The notes under the pieces: model-generated
The model's input: the letters and a program-made list of their open reading frames with translations, nothing else
Told to the model about the DNA's origin: nothing
Databases searched by the model: none
Shown here: in pieces, positions 35,456-43,651 of the stretch
Numbering within the stretch: position 1 is the first letter of the stretch
Layout: the number at the start of each line of letters is the position of its first letter
Translations under genes and position numbers: made by a program
Assembly (NCBI GenBank): GCA_022511385.1
Contig: JAFLRN010000006.1
Span: 1-64,000, forward strand
Direction: 5' to 3'
Origin: Acetatifactor sp.
GTDB taxonomy: Bacteria > Bacillota > Clostridia > Lachnospirales > Lachnospiraceae
Length of the DNA: 64,000 nucleotides

Positions 35456-36265
35456 ATGGGAATAGGTATATCAAATAAAGCACAGGCGGCACATCAATGT
35501 CAAACAGAGGCGGAAGCGATAAAGCAGAGACGTCAGGAGGCTGTTAAAGCTGATGCTTCGAGTATTTCGAGTAAGACGAATCAGCGTGATGTTTTTGAAC
35601 CTTCTTCTAATGATAAGTTTGATTATTACGGTGATTATGATGGATATGCTAATATAGCGGAGTATGCTAGTAGTTTGAGAGAAAGTATATTGTATCGTTA
35701 TTCGCATACTGTTGGCCGCCACAATGCTACATGGGTCATGGACGAAGTGGGGAATGATTTGCGTAATATGAAGGAGGAAAAAGGAGCATACAATGGCTCG
35801 GATTTGCTTAACGCATATGGCTATACTTATGCAAGACTTTATGATGAAAGCGAACAAAGATTTGAAAACGGTGATGAGCTATGGTTTGATTTAAGTGGGA
35901 AGCCGTTGACGAAGGAAGAGGCGAAGGAAAAGGAACTTGAGGAATTAAATAAGGCTTATGAAGGTGCGGTGGAATGGGCAGCCAGTTGTGCATACGTAAT
36001 GGCGGGGATTCAGAGGACGCACTGGAGTTCTATTTCTGGACAGACACAAAACTATGACAAGGCGGCACAGGAAATTCCGGAAATGAGACAGAAAGATCGG
36101 GAAGAGATGAAACGAGCATTTTATGAGGCCAGAGATAGATATATGGAACTGTATAAAGAGTGTATACAAACCGGAAATCCGCTGACACGGCAAGGGTATG
36201 TATTTGACCATAATGCTCTTCTGGGCTTTTTGGCAAAGACATGGAGCGAGGATACACATAGATAA
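35456..36265 (+). CDS. Hypothetical protein of the orphan cluster (269 aa)
   Basis: Not recognised. Starts MGIGISNKAQAAHQCQTEAE, mostly helical, with a Tyr/Asp-rich patch (NDKFDYYGDYDGYANIAEYA) at about 53-72 and a charged helix (SGKPLTKEEAKEKELEELNK) near 145. The final region (FYEARDRYMELYKECIQTG) is also helical. No membrane span. GAGGAATAGAG precedes the ATG. The opening MGI-x-I-S-N and the first gene's MGISHIS are alike, which suggests a common type of N-terminus. Confidence 0.68.
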   Translation: MGIGISNKAQAAHQCQTEAEAIKQRRQEAVKADASSISSKTNQRDVFEPSSNDKFDYYGDYDGYANIAEYASSLRESILYRYSHTVGRHNATWVMDEVGNDLRNMKEEKGAYNGSDLLNAYGYTYARLYDESEQRFENGDELWFDLSGKPLTKEEAKEKELEELNKAYEGAVEWAASCAYVMAGIQRTHWSSISGQTQNYDKAAQEIPEMRQKDREEMKRAFYEARDRYMELYKECIQTGNPLTRQGYVFDHNALLGFLAKTWSEDTHR

Positions 36266-36293
36266 CTATTTAATCTTATGGAGGATGAATCAA

Positions 36294-36872
36294 ATGGATA
36301 TTAATACGGCATATGGCAACAGCTATTCTGCATATACGCAGAGTGTAAAGAAAAACACATCAGAAACAGATGCTGCCGCTAAGACTTCTAAAATGTCAGA
36401 AGCGGAAGAAATGGCAGCTTTTAAAAAGGAGTTTTACGCAGATTTAGAAAAAATAACCAACCATAGAACGGTATATAGTTGGTCCGTCAACATATCAGAA
36501 AAAGCATTTGAAAATATGAAAGCTGATCCGCAGTATAGGGCAAAAATTTTATCCTTAATTCAGCGTGATGTGGGAGATTCTTACGCTCCAAGAAATTGCG
36601 CTGTTATGATCACGGTAGGAGCTGCAAGCAAGGACTACAGAGCTGATTCGTGGCCGGATTGCAACGATGAAGAATATCATGCACGTTCTCAGAACAGCTT
36701 TTATAAGAGAGACAGTGGGAAGAAAGACAGAGCGGATGAGATTAATAAGCGATATCTTGAAAAGAGAGTGCAGGCTAAAAAGCTGCAGGAAAAGCTTTTG
36801 AAAGAAGACGTTGAAAAACAGGAATTAGAACATAGCCGTCTGATGAAATCATGGTACAGTGAAAACAAATGA
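36294..36872 (+). CDS. Small helical protein of the orphan cluster (possibly DUF6033-like)
   Basis: A 192-aa protein beginning MDINTAYGNSYSAYTQS, a Tyr/Asn/Ser-rich lead typical of a group of small proteins in motile Lachnospiraceae that I associate with DUF6033; that name is from memory. The centre (WSVNISEKAFENMKADPQYR) matches the pattern in which a short beta segment precedes a helix. The C-terminus is a Lys/Glu-rich helix. The ATG at 36294 follows GGAGG; a longer frame begins at 36198 inside the previous gene. The decayed gene at 32588 has a similar charged tail. Confidence 0.68.
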   Translation: MDINTAYGNSYSAYTQSVKKNTSETDAAAKTSKMSEAEEMAAFKKEFYADLEKITNHRTVYSWSVNISEKAFENMKADPQYRAKILSLIQRDVGDSYAPRNCAVMITVGAASKDYRADSWPDCNDEEYHARSQNSFYKRDSGKKDRADEINKRYLEKRVQAKKLQEKLLKEDVEKQELEHSRLMKSWYSENK

Positions 36873-36890
36873 CACAAGGAGTATTTCAAT

Positions 36891-37916
36891 ATGATCGGAA
36901 CCAGTAATAATATAGGGACAGACCACCAGCAGTATGCTCAGGGAGGAACAATTCTTAGGAAGACATATTCCTATAAAAATGGGAAAGGGCAGGAAGAAGA
37001 ATATTATGCAAAAGATGCTCTTGAGATTACGCATAGTCTTAGTAAAATCTCGCCTGATGTTGATAATTATGAAGAGATAAAGCAGATGCTGAAAAATAAT
37101 TTAATAAACGGAGGAAAAATCGATTATCTGGGAAGCAAATATAAGAGCGAGATATCTGAAATCATGAGCGATTATTATAGTGGGAAAATAAACCGTGATG
37201 AGGTCAAAAATATTTTTAAGGAATATTTTTATCATGCCTTCGGCAATTCTTCAGTCAATCAAAACTACGTAAAGCATTCCGCAACAAGTTTTTTGGCAGG
37301 GTTATATGAATTGTTCAGCGAAGCTAACGCCAGCAATGCGTATGTAAAGAATATGGAGGAGGGAGAGGCTTTAATGGAAGGCCATGGGCTCACCTGGAAT
37401 GGAACTTATTACTACAATGCAGACTGGTACTATGCGTGCGAAGAGATGCAGGAAATGTTTCGGGAAACAGCGAATGATCTGGCAGATGAAGTTGGCGCTG
37501 AGCATGTGGATTTTGAATATGTGGAGAAGAACACAAGATTTAAGCTGACTGGTGGAATTACCTTCAATGGTATATGGGATTGTATAAAATGGCAGATTAA
37601 CTGTGATAGAGGAATCAACAGCAGATTCCTGAATAAAGATATGGCTCCGCCCAAGGGCTTCGTATACTGCTCAACTAATTGGAACGAGAAAGCTGATCTG
37701 TATAAGGGGAAAGATCATTCTTTCATGTTATTCCTTCTGGCTGCGGCCCAAAACACTGATGAAAAGGATAGCCTGCTGTTTCATGATAAAAAGTACAGCC
37801 ACTCCAGTAAATGGGAGAAAAATGATACTTATCACAGTGCAATGGCATTCTTAAAGAATTTTAATATCCAATGGAATCGCAGATGTGACAGAATGGAATT
37901 CTTATATGTGCGATAA
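36891..37916 (+). CDS. Hypothetical protein of the orphan cluster (341 aa)
   Basis: Not recognised. The N-terminus MIGTSNNIGTDHQQYAQGGT is again polar and Asn/Gly-rich. A region near 30-130 is helical and charged. The centre has GLTWNGTYYYNADWYYACEE, aromatic-rich, and the last third is mixed. No Sec signal or membrane span. AAGGAG lies at good distance before the ATG. Last gene before the regulatory pair, with the LytTR repeats beginning at its stop codon. Confidence 0.68.
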   Translation: MIGTSNNIGTDHQQYAQGGTILRKTYSYKNGKGQEEEYYAKDALEITHSLSKISPDVDNYEEIKQMLKNNLINGGKIDYLGSKYKSEISEIMSDYYSGKINRDEVKNIFKEYFYHAFGNSSVNQNYVKHSATSFLAGLYELFSEANASNAYVKNMEEGEALMEGHGLTWNGTYYYNADWYYACEEMQEMFRETANDLADEVGAEHVDFEYVEKNTRFKLTGGITFNGIWDCIKWQINCDRGINSRFLNKDMAPPKGFVYCSTNWNEKADLYKGKDHSFMLFLLAAAQNTDEKDSLLFHDKKYSHSSKWEKNDTYHSAMAFLKNFNIQWNRRCDRMEFLYVR

Positions 37917-37947
37917 TTCACAACATAATTCATCCCTTTCACAACAT
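37917..37947 (+). promoter_or_regulatory. Predicted LytTR operator (21-bp-spaced direct repeat)
   Basis: TTCACAACAT occurs at 37917-37926 and again at 37938-37947, 21 bp start to start, two turns of the helix. LytTR-domain regulators typically bind two short direct repeats at this spacing. A TATAAT at 37988-37993 with a poor -35 lies 40 bp downstream, which fits a promoter that needs an activator, followed by the LytTR gene at 38013. Confidence 0.6.
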
Positions 37948-38012
37948 TTTTCTTGCGATTCATTTCTTTTTATTCCGATATAGTATGTATAATAACAGCA
38001 AAGGAAGTCAAA

Positions 38013-38732
38013 ATGAAGATAGGGATATGCGATGATGAAAAAGAAATAAGAGCGATGCTCCGGGATAAAGTGCAAAGCCTCTATCCTAAAGCAGACATAA
38101 TACTTTATGCATCAGGGGAAGAACTGCTTGTGGGGGAATTGCCGGACATTCTGCTGCTGGATATTCAGATGAAAGGAAAAAGCGGAATCGAGACAGCGAA
38201 GGAGCTTCGCCGGATGGGCGGTCAGGTCATCATTATTTTTGTGACTGCAATAGAAGATTATGTATTTCAGGCGTTTGACGTGGACGCACTGCATTATCTT
38301 GTGAAACCCTTTGATAATGATAAATTGTTTGAGGTATTACATAAAGCGGCTAAACAGTTTGAGGACAGACAAAAGCCAGAAACTGCAAACAGCAAAAAAG
38401 AAAAGCCTCCCTTTCTCATTTCTTCAGGAGGAAAGCACTTTACTGTCAATTTGGATGATATTGTATATGCGGAAGTATTTGACCGAAAAGTGATCATCCA
38501 TACAATGACTGAGGATATAGAATATTACGGAAAGTTGAAAGATCTGGAGCAGCAGGCTGGTGAGGGATTTTACCGTCCCCACAGGGCATACTTGATCAAT
38601 TTTAATTTTGTCTGCAAATATGATGCCGCTGTCATTTATTTAAAAACGGGACAGGCCTTAATGGCAAAACAGAATTATCCGGGCTTTGTGAAAAGCTATT
38701 TGAGATTTATCCAGAGAAAGGAGAGGGACTAA
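38013..38732 (+). CDS. LytTR-family response regulator
   Basis: A 240-aa regulator with a receiver domain (CDDEKEIR, phospho-acceptor Asp50 in ILLLDIQMKG, Lys in YLVKPFD) and a C-terminal LytTR DNA-binding domain (ILYAEVFDRKVIIHT-like segment and FYRPHRAYLINFNFV). Such regulators pair with GHKL-type kinases such as AgrC. The ATG at 38013 follows AAAGGAAGT. The kinase gene follows at once. Likely controls itself and the surrounding cluster. Confidence 0.93.
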   Translation: MKIGICDDEKEIRAMLRDKVQSLYPKADIILYASGEELLVGELPDILLLDIQMKGKSGIETAKELRRMGGQVIIIFVTAIEDYVFQAFDVDALHYLVKPFDNDKLFEVLHKAAKQFEDRQKPETANSKKEKPPFLISSGGKHFTVNLDDIVYAEVFDRKVIIHTMTEDIEYYGKLKDLEQQAGEGFYRPHRAYLINFNFVCKYDAAVIYLKTGQALMAKQNYPGFVKSYLRFIQRKERD

Positions 38733-40106
38733 ATGGAACTCATGGAAATCTGCTGTGCCACTGAGACATATATTTACATTATAGCTTATACCTCAATGAC
38801 GGGATACATTTTATACTATTTTGCAAAGCCGTTCATGATAAAAAAGGATAAGACTTTTTGCGTTGGAGCATCCTATATTTTCACCATGTGTATACTGGAT
38901 GTGGTGCCGGTGATGCTAAGTAATTTTGTTGCGTACAGCACCGGGATATTATTGGCTTTCCTTGTTATGTGCTGGATAGACCGCAGGAATTACCGTCAGA
39001 AAATATATATTGTGATCACATTTTTTTCTCTTCGATGGCTATCGGCATATTTGGCGAGCACACTCACGGCAAACTTGTACGGTAAAATGGTGATGACCCC
39101 ATATCTGGCAGGCCGCCCTGTCTGGCAGCTGGTTGCAACAGTAGGGACAGATATTTTGAAGTTGGCAATTATGTTTTCCGTGCTCAGGTTCAGTGTCGGA
39201 CGTATTATAAAGGCGTATACCTATAAGCGCGAGAATATGACGACCAAGGAACTGCTGATGCTGATCGTGCCCTCTGTCACAGGGATGACCGGGTATGAGA
39301 TTATGCAGTATTATCAGACTTATATAGAAACAAGTGTTCAGGAGACAGTGTCAGGCATTTATTATGTTCTGGCTCTTTTGCATTATGGAATATCCATTGT
39401 TACGATAGTTGTTGTGGCAGTTCTTTTTCATAATATTAAGGAAAATCAGGAAGGTAAACTGCAGAATGAAATGATTTCTGCACAGATAGATAACATGAAA
39501 CGCCATATCGGACAAGTCGAAAATCTATATCAGGACATACGTGGTATGAAGCACGATATGGCAAACCATATTCTTACGCTGGAGAGACTTTATGCAGCAA
39601 ACGAAGCGGAACAGGCGCAAGAATATGCCAGAGAGCTGACAACGGCTTTGGTTAATATGGCAGCGGGAGAGATCAAGAGCGGAAATCCCATAACGGATAC
39701 GATTTTGCAGGAGTGGAAAACGGAGGCGAAAAAAAGAAATATATGTTTGGAAAGCGAGTTTCATTTTCCTGCAGACTCCAATATTAATGTATTTGACCTT
39801 AGTGTCATATTGAACAATGCCTTACAGAATGCGGTGGAGAACACAGTGGGAGGGGAGGCTGCGCATATAGATGTACTGTCTTACTGCAGAAACAATGCTT
39901 ATATGATCGAAATCAGCAACAGTTTTACGGGTAGTTTGCAGTGGGATACGGAATGCGGATTGCCAATCACGTCAAAGGGGGAAACGGAAAGTCACGGATA
40001 CGGTTTGAGTAATATCCGTAAAGTGGCGCAAAAATATTTTGGTGATATGGACATTGTGTTACAAGATGAAAAATTCCTACTCAGCGTTATGCTGATAATG
40101 AACTAG
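38733..40106 (+). CDS. GHKL-domain sensor histidine kinase
   Basis: A 457-aa membrane kinase with about six N-terminal spans over the first 235 residues, a coiled linker, the phospho-acceptor His274 in RGMKHDMANH and a GHKL ATPase domain (ILNNALQNAVEN, then GYGLSNIRKVAQKY). The architecture is AgrC-like, so it may sense a peptide, although no agrD-like peptide gene or AgrB protease is seen nearby. It starts directly after the regulator's stop codon, with GAGAGGG before the ATG. Confidence 0.92.
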   Translation: MELMEICCATETYIYIIAYTSMTGYILYYFAKPFMIKKDKTFCVGASYIFTMCILDVVPVMLSNFVAYSTGILLAFLVMCWIDRRNYRQKIYIVITFFSLRWLSAYLASTLTANLYGKMVMTPYLAGRPVWQLVATVGTDILKLAIMFSVLRFSVGRIIKAYTYKRENMTTKELLMLIVPSVTGMTGYEIMQYYQTYIETSVQETVSGIYYVLALLHYGISIVTIVVVAVLFHNIKENQEGKLQNEMISAQIDNMKRHIGQVENLYQDIRGMKHDMANHILTLERLYAANEAEQAQEYARELTTALVNMAAGEIKSGNPITDTILQEWKTEAKKRNICLESEFHFPADSNINVFDLSVILNNALQNAVENTVGGEAAHIDVLSYCRNNAYMIEISNSFTGSLQWDTECGLPITSKGETESHGYGLSNIRKVAQKYFGDMDIVLQDEKFLLSVMLIMN

Positions 40107-40153
40107 AAAATGCCTCTTGTGCGGATGAAACGATTCGGCATAAGAGGCATTTT
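40107..40153 (+). terminator. Hairpin terminator after the GHKL kinase gene
   Basis: AAAATGCCTCTT at 40107-40118 pairs perfectly with 40142-40153, the right arm ending in TTTT. It separates the two-component operon from the next gene. Confidence 0.8.
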
Positions 40154-40192
40154 GGTTTACAACAGAAAAAAGGCTGTTCACTGCAAAACGCT

Positions 40193-40219
40193 TTAATAGG
40201 AAATCCGGTCTTTCGATAA
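40193..40219 (+). promoter_or_regulatory. Candidate sigma-28 (FliA/SigD) promoter
   Basis: TTAA at 40193-40196, a 15-bp spacer and TTCGATAA at 40212-40219 resemble the flagellar sigma consensus TAAA-N15-GCCGATAA (nine of twelve positions). It lies between the preceding terminator and the coiled-coil gene at 40289. E. coli flxA, which the next gene resembles in type, is known to be sigma-28-dependent. Confidence 0.5.
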
Positions 40220-40288
40220 AAAATTCAGAAGACAAAAACCGGTATTGAGAAACGGACTTCAAATCAACGAGATCAAGGAGGAAAAGAA

Positions 40289-41035
40289 ATGACTATTAAC
40301 GGCATGAATGGAGTGAACGCACAGGCAGGGCAGATGAGAATGAATCAGGCAGCGGATTCTTATAGCAGGAACCTGCAGAAACAGATCGCTGATGCGCAAA
40401 AACAGCTGCGGGAACTGTCTTCCAATGAGGGCTTATCATTGGAAGAGAAAATGAAAAAGAGGCAGGAGATACAGCAGCATATCAGTGACCTGAATATGCA
40501 GCTAAGGCAGCACCAGATGGAGCAGCGCAGAGAGGCTATGAATAATGCGAAGGAACAGCAGGATGAAGGTTCTTCCATGGATGGCATGCTGGGTGGAACA
40601 AGCAAGGCAGAAAGCAAAAGCACAGGGCTTTCACAGGCAAGCATGACAGCAATGATTTCTGCGGGCAGTTCCATAAAACAGGCAAAAGTACAGGGCGGCA
40701 TCGCAACAAAACTGGATGGGAGAGCAGGAGTGCTGGAATCTGAAATTAAGCTGGATAAAGTCAGGGGAGGGGATACGCAGGCAAAAGAAGTAGAACTGGC
40801 AGAGGTCGAACGGAAAGCGCAGACAGCGACTTCATCACAACTCTCCACGCTGGCGGACGCAAGTAAGGCTATGGAGGCAGCCGCAAAGGCAGACAGCAAG
40901 TCGGAAAAGACCGACAACGAAGATGCAAAGACTGTAGATGCGCAGGAAAAAGATGCAAACGAAAACAGGTACGAACCAGAGAGCGAAAAAGCACCGCAGC
41001 CGGCAGTGTATGCATCCGTGGATATTCGCTTGTAG
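40289..41035 (+). CDS. FlxA-like coiled-coil protein
   Basis: A 248-aa, highly polar, almost wholly helical protein without Sec signal or membrane span. It opens MTINGMNGVNAQAGQMRMNQ, followed by a coiled coil (NLQKQIADAQKQLRELSSNE, KRQEIQQHISDLNMQLRQHQ) at about 28-75, a Met/Ser/Gly linker and an Ala/Lys/Glu-rich tail. FlxA-like proteins are small flagellum-regulated coiled-coil proteins of unclear function. AAGGAGG precedes the ATG. A terminator and a sigma-28-like promoter lie upstream, so it is transcribed apart from the kinase gene, probably with the FliD-like gene. Confidence 0.72.
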   Translation: MTINGMNGVNAQAGQMRMNQAADSYSRNLQKQIADAQKQLRELSSNEGLSLEEKMKKRQEIQQHISDLNMQLRQHQMEQRREAMNNAKEQQDEGSSMDGMLGGTSKAESKSTGLSQASMTAMISAGSSIKQAKVQGGIATKLDGRAGVLESEIKLDKVRGGDTQAKEVELAEVERKAQTATSSQLSTLADASKAMEAAAKADSKSEKTDNEDAKTVDAQEKDANENRYEPESEKAPQPAVYASVDIRL

Positions 41036-41047
41036 GAGGTGACACAT

Positions 41048-41866
41048 ATGTCAGGAATTAATTTTAATGATTATGCAACCTATGATGCCGGTTACGATTT
41101 TTCTTCTCTTCTGGGTGGAACGACCAATTCTTCAGGCAACCTGCTTTCAGACTATGCTTCCATCAAGAACGGAAGTTACGGAAAGTTGATGAAAGCATAT
41201 TATGCAAAAATGGATGCAGAAAACGTATCAGCAACGGGAGATTCTACGAAAAGGCTGACACTCATGAAGTCAAACGCAGATTCTTTGAAGAAGTCTGCGG
41301 ATGTCTTGAATAATGCTTCGCTATGGGAAAAAAAGAAAATTAAGACAACGGATGAAGAAACAGGGGAAGAGGTCGAGGTAGAGGATTATGATTGGAATGC
41401 AATCACGAAAGCGGTAAAATCCTTTATCGAGGATTATAACTCTGTTGTGGAGCAAGCAGGCGATTCCGATACGAAAAATGTGCTCCGCAATGCGGCGTGG
41501 ATGACCGGCATGACAGATAAAGCTCAAAATCTGCTCTCACAGGTAGGGATCACTATCGGAAAAGGCAACAAGCTGGAACTGGATGAAGATGCTTTAAAGA
41601 AGGCCAATATCGCTACTTTGAAATCTCTGTTTACAGGATACGGTTCATTTGCTGATAGAATCGCCCAAAAAGCAGGCAGTATCAGTAGTGCTGCGACTAA
41701 TGCAGCAGCAAGGGATAAGGGAGGAACATATACAAGAAACGGAAGTTATTCTGATACCCTTTCAAAAGTGTTATCCGGTATTGTGGATGCCAAAGTGGGG
41801 GATGATTACAGCAGTTCGGTTACAACGTCAAAGTCTGCGTCTGGCAAACAGGATCAGGAAGCGTAA
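41048..41866 (+). CDS. Flagellar cap (FliD)-related protein, short
   Basis: A 272-aa protein starting MSGINFNDYATYDAGYDFSS. The second half carries features of the FliD C-terminal domain: AITKAVKSFIEDYNSVVEQA, then LELDEDALKKANIATLKSLF and SFADRIAQKAGSISSAA. True FliD caps are usually over 400 aa with D1-D3 domains; here much of the N-terminal half is missing, so this is a reduced or derived relative. GTAGGAGG precedes the ATG at 41048. It is 12 bp after the FlxA-like gene. Suggests filament- or hook-associated function. Confidence 0.72.
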   Translation: MSGINFNDYATYDAGYDFSSLLGGTTNSSGNLLSDYASIKNGSYGKLMKAYYAKMDAENVSATGDSTKRLTLMKSNADSLKKSADVLNNASLWEKKKIKTTDEETGEEVEVEDYDWNAITKAVKSFIEDYNSVVEQAGDSDTKNVLRNAAWMTGMTDKAQNLLSQVGITIGKGNKLELDEDALKKANIATLKSLFTGYGSFADRIAQKAGSISSAATNAAARDKGGTYTRNGSYSDTLSKVLSGIVDAKVGDDYSSSVTTSKSASGKQDQEA

Positions 41867-41898
41867 ATGCTAAATTTGAAAAAAATATAAGCGATATG

Positions 41899-41922
41899 CA
41901 AAGAAGCGGATGGCATGCACGA
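41899..41922 (+). repeat. CAAAGAAGCG motif, copy 3
   Basis: The core at 41899-41908 followed by GATGGCATGCAC, matching the copy at 34757 over about 25 bp with transitions only. It sits directly before the terminator hairpin that ends the cluster. Confidence 0.5.
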
Positions 41923-41959
41923 TCGCCGCATGCAGTCAAAAAGCAGCATGCGGCGATCG
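41920..41959. terminator. Bidirectional hairpin between converging genes
   Basis: CGATCGCCGCATGC at 41920-41933 is perfectly complementary to 41946-41959, with a 12-nt loop. It lies between the rightward FliD-like gene and the leftward MerR gene and can end both transcripts; no strong T-run is seen on either side. Confidence 0.7.
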
Positions 41960-41966
41960 CTGAATA

Positions 41967-42818
41967 TTACTCTTTCTTATAAAATGCTTCTATTACCTTT
42001 CCCAGATACGCCGTTGCGCCCTTTCCCCATATGCTGTCGGTGACCTTCTGAATTTCTAAATTGGTCTGATAAAAATGGGCTGTCTCCAACAGCAGTTTTG
42101 TGACATCCGCCATCTTGAACAATTCCCGGTATATCAAGTCATACTCCTTCATAAGATCCTGTATCTCTGTCGAATGCATATCACAGTCTTTTTTGTCAAT
42201 CAGCGCCTTGGTTACTGCATCCAGACGTTTCTGGCATTCAGGTATTCTTTCAGGATTACCGGGATTTTTTGAAGCTTCTAATGCAGATTCCTTACTCCCG
42301 TACCATTCAACTACCTTTGCAAAATTCTTTTGAGCCTGCTCGGAAGCTGCGTTTTTCAGAAAATGTTCCTCAAACGCTTCCATGCTTCCATACCTGTCAA
42401 TGAATATCTGTTGCTGTTCATCGTTCATGTTTTTGACCATATCAGTGTACATGGTACGAATTTCTGTTTCATCAAACACCGTAAAGTCCATTTTAGTATC
42501 TCCTTTCAGAATATCATCAATGCTGGAAATTAGCCGCTCTATGCGTTCCTTTTTTGTTTCCAGCATTTTTCTCTGCATTTGCAGAATCTGGTTTCTGTCA
42601 AGAACAGGATCATCCATAATAGTCTTGATTTCCTTTAAAGGAATATCAAACTCACGGAAAAACAATATTTGCTGCAAAGCTTCCAGGGCTTTATCGTCAT
42701 AAAGCCGGTATCCCGCTTCGTTTTTTGACGTAGGAGTAAACAGTCCTATTTCATCATAGTAATGAAGCGTGCGCACGCTGATACCTGTAAGTTTTGATAA
42801 TTCCTTTACTGTCATCAT
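41967..42818 (-). CDS. MerR-family regulator with TipAS-type effector domain
   Basis: A 283-aa regulator: MerR helix-turn-helix (VKELSKLTGISVRTLHYYDEIGLFTP), dimer coiled coil, then an all-helical domain resembling TipAS, which in TipAL-type regulators binds thiopeptides or other amphipathic compounds (MNDEQQQIFIDRYGSMEAFE, and the C-terminal part). The ATG at 42818 lies nine bases after AAGGAGG. Its own promoter has the 19-bp spacer typical of MerR targets, so autoregulation is likely. The drug or signal is unknown. Confidence 0.9.
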   Translation of the reverse strand: MMTVKELSKLTGISVRTLHYYDEIGLFTPTSKNEAGYRLYDDKALEALQQILFFREFDIPLKEIKTIMDDPVLDRNQILQMQRKMLETKKERIERLISSIDDILKGDTKMDFTVFDETEIRTMYTDMVKNMNDEQQQIFIDRYGSMEAFEEHFLKNAASEQAQKNFAKVVEWYGSKESALEASKNPGNPERIPECQKRLDAVTKALIDKKDCDMHSTEIQDLMKEYDLIYRELFKMADVTKLLLETAHFYQTNLEIQKVTDSIWGKGATAYLGKVIEAFYKKE

Positions 42819-42849
42819 TCCATTTGGCCTCCTTGTTCCTGATATGACC

Positions 42850-42880
42850 ACTTTACCCTATGACGCTCCGTGAGAGTCAA
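42850..42880 (-). promoter_or_regulatory. MerR-type promoter with 19-bp spacer
   Basis: On the minus strand TTGACT (42880-42875) and TAAAGT (42855-42850) are separated by 19 bp that contain the imperfect dyad CTCTCAC-GGAGC-GTCATAG. Over-long spacers with a central dyad are the hallmark of promoters twisted into shape by MerR proteins. Confidence 0.75.
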
Positions 42881-42968
42881 TAGGTTTTTGAAATTTTTCT
42901 GTATAAATGTCAGGAATATATTTTAAACCATAATGTAAAATAGTAATAATGATTCTTATGGAGTTGAC

Positions 42969-43418
42969 ATGAGAAAATATTCGGTCATTGCTGTTATATC
43001 AGTTCTTTCGCTGGGAGTGTTGCTGATTGCATATGTAAAAAGACAGCAAGATACAGTTGAAACATTTCATGTAAGCGCAACAACAGAAGATGAGGTAAAG
43101 GACGAACTGATCATAGCTGTGTTTATTGAAAGTATCACAAAAAATGTAAACATGTTTTATTCAGAATATTATACGGGGCAAATTATGGTATATAATTACG
43201 AAACAATTATTGTGGCAATCGAGAAAACAGAGAATAGATCAATATCCGTCAAGTTTGGGGTAACGCCAATGGTCGGCGCGCATAATCCACTGGGTTATGA
43301 TGAATTATTGTATAAGATTGATTATGTGGGAAATGGAAAACTGGTCCAATATGAGCACATAAAAAATTATGATGTGCCGGAAAAATTTCAGGGTTACATA
43401 ATTAAGCCAATAGAATAA
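42969..43418 (+). CDS. Small exported/anchored protein (DUF3888-like)
   Basis: A 149-aa protein with an N-terminal hydrophobic segment at about 5-22 (signal or anchor) and a single folded domain. The pattern LIIAVFIESITKNVNMFYSE, then SVKFGVTPMVGAHNPLGYDE, resembles DUF3888 proteins of Bacillus and relatives, which carry a GPHNPP-like motif. Function unknown. Start ATG has GGAG about 8 bp upstream. It diverges from the MerR gene and may be one of its targets. Confidence 0.65.
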   Translation: MRKYSVIAVISVLSLGVLLIAYVKRQQDTVETFHVSATTEDEVKDELIIAVFIESITKNVNMFYSEYYTGQIMVYNYETIIVAIEKTENRSISVKFGVTPMVGAHNPLGYDELLYKIDYVGNGKLVQYEHIKNYDVPEKFQGYIIKPIE

Positions 43419-43538
43419 TTTAAGAATGATATGGGATTCTGGGATGAATGAGCTACTGCCGTCACCGATTTCCTGGCTGCCATCAAATAAACGCGTGAAA
43501 AAAGTGTGCACAGGCGCCCTTGATTTTCATTATAAGTA

Positions 43539-43567
43539 TTTACAGATAAACATACTGATTGTATTAT
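43539..43567 (+). promoter_or_regulatory. Predicted sigma-A promoter of the nucleotidyltransferase gene
   Basis: TTTACA at 43539-43544 and TATTAT at 43562-43567 with a 17-bp spacer, about 85 bp before the start codon. Confidence 0.6.
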
Positions 43568-43651
43568 AATGAAAAAAGAGGGCACAATGCCTCATGGCTT
43601 TCAAGCCAATGTGAGAATAGTTTGGAAATGTAGATAGAGGGTAACGGAAAT

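Noticed and set aside
38733-40106. agr-type quorum-sensing operon around the GHKL kinase
   Set aside because: The kinase and LytTR regulator fit, but no AgrB-like protease or short AgrD-like peptide gene was found next to them.
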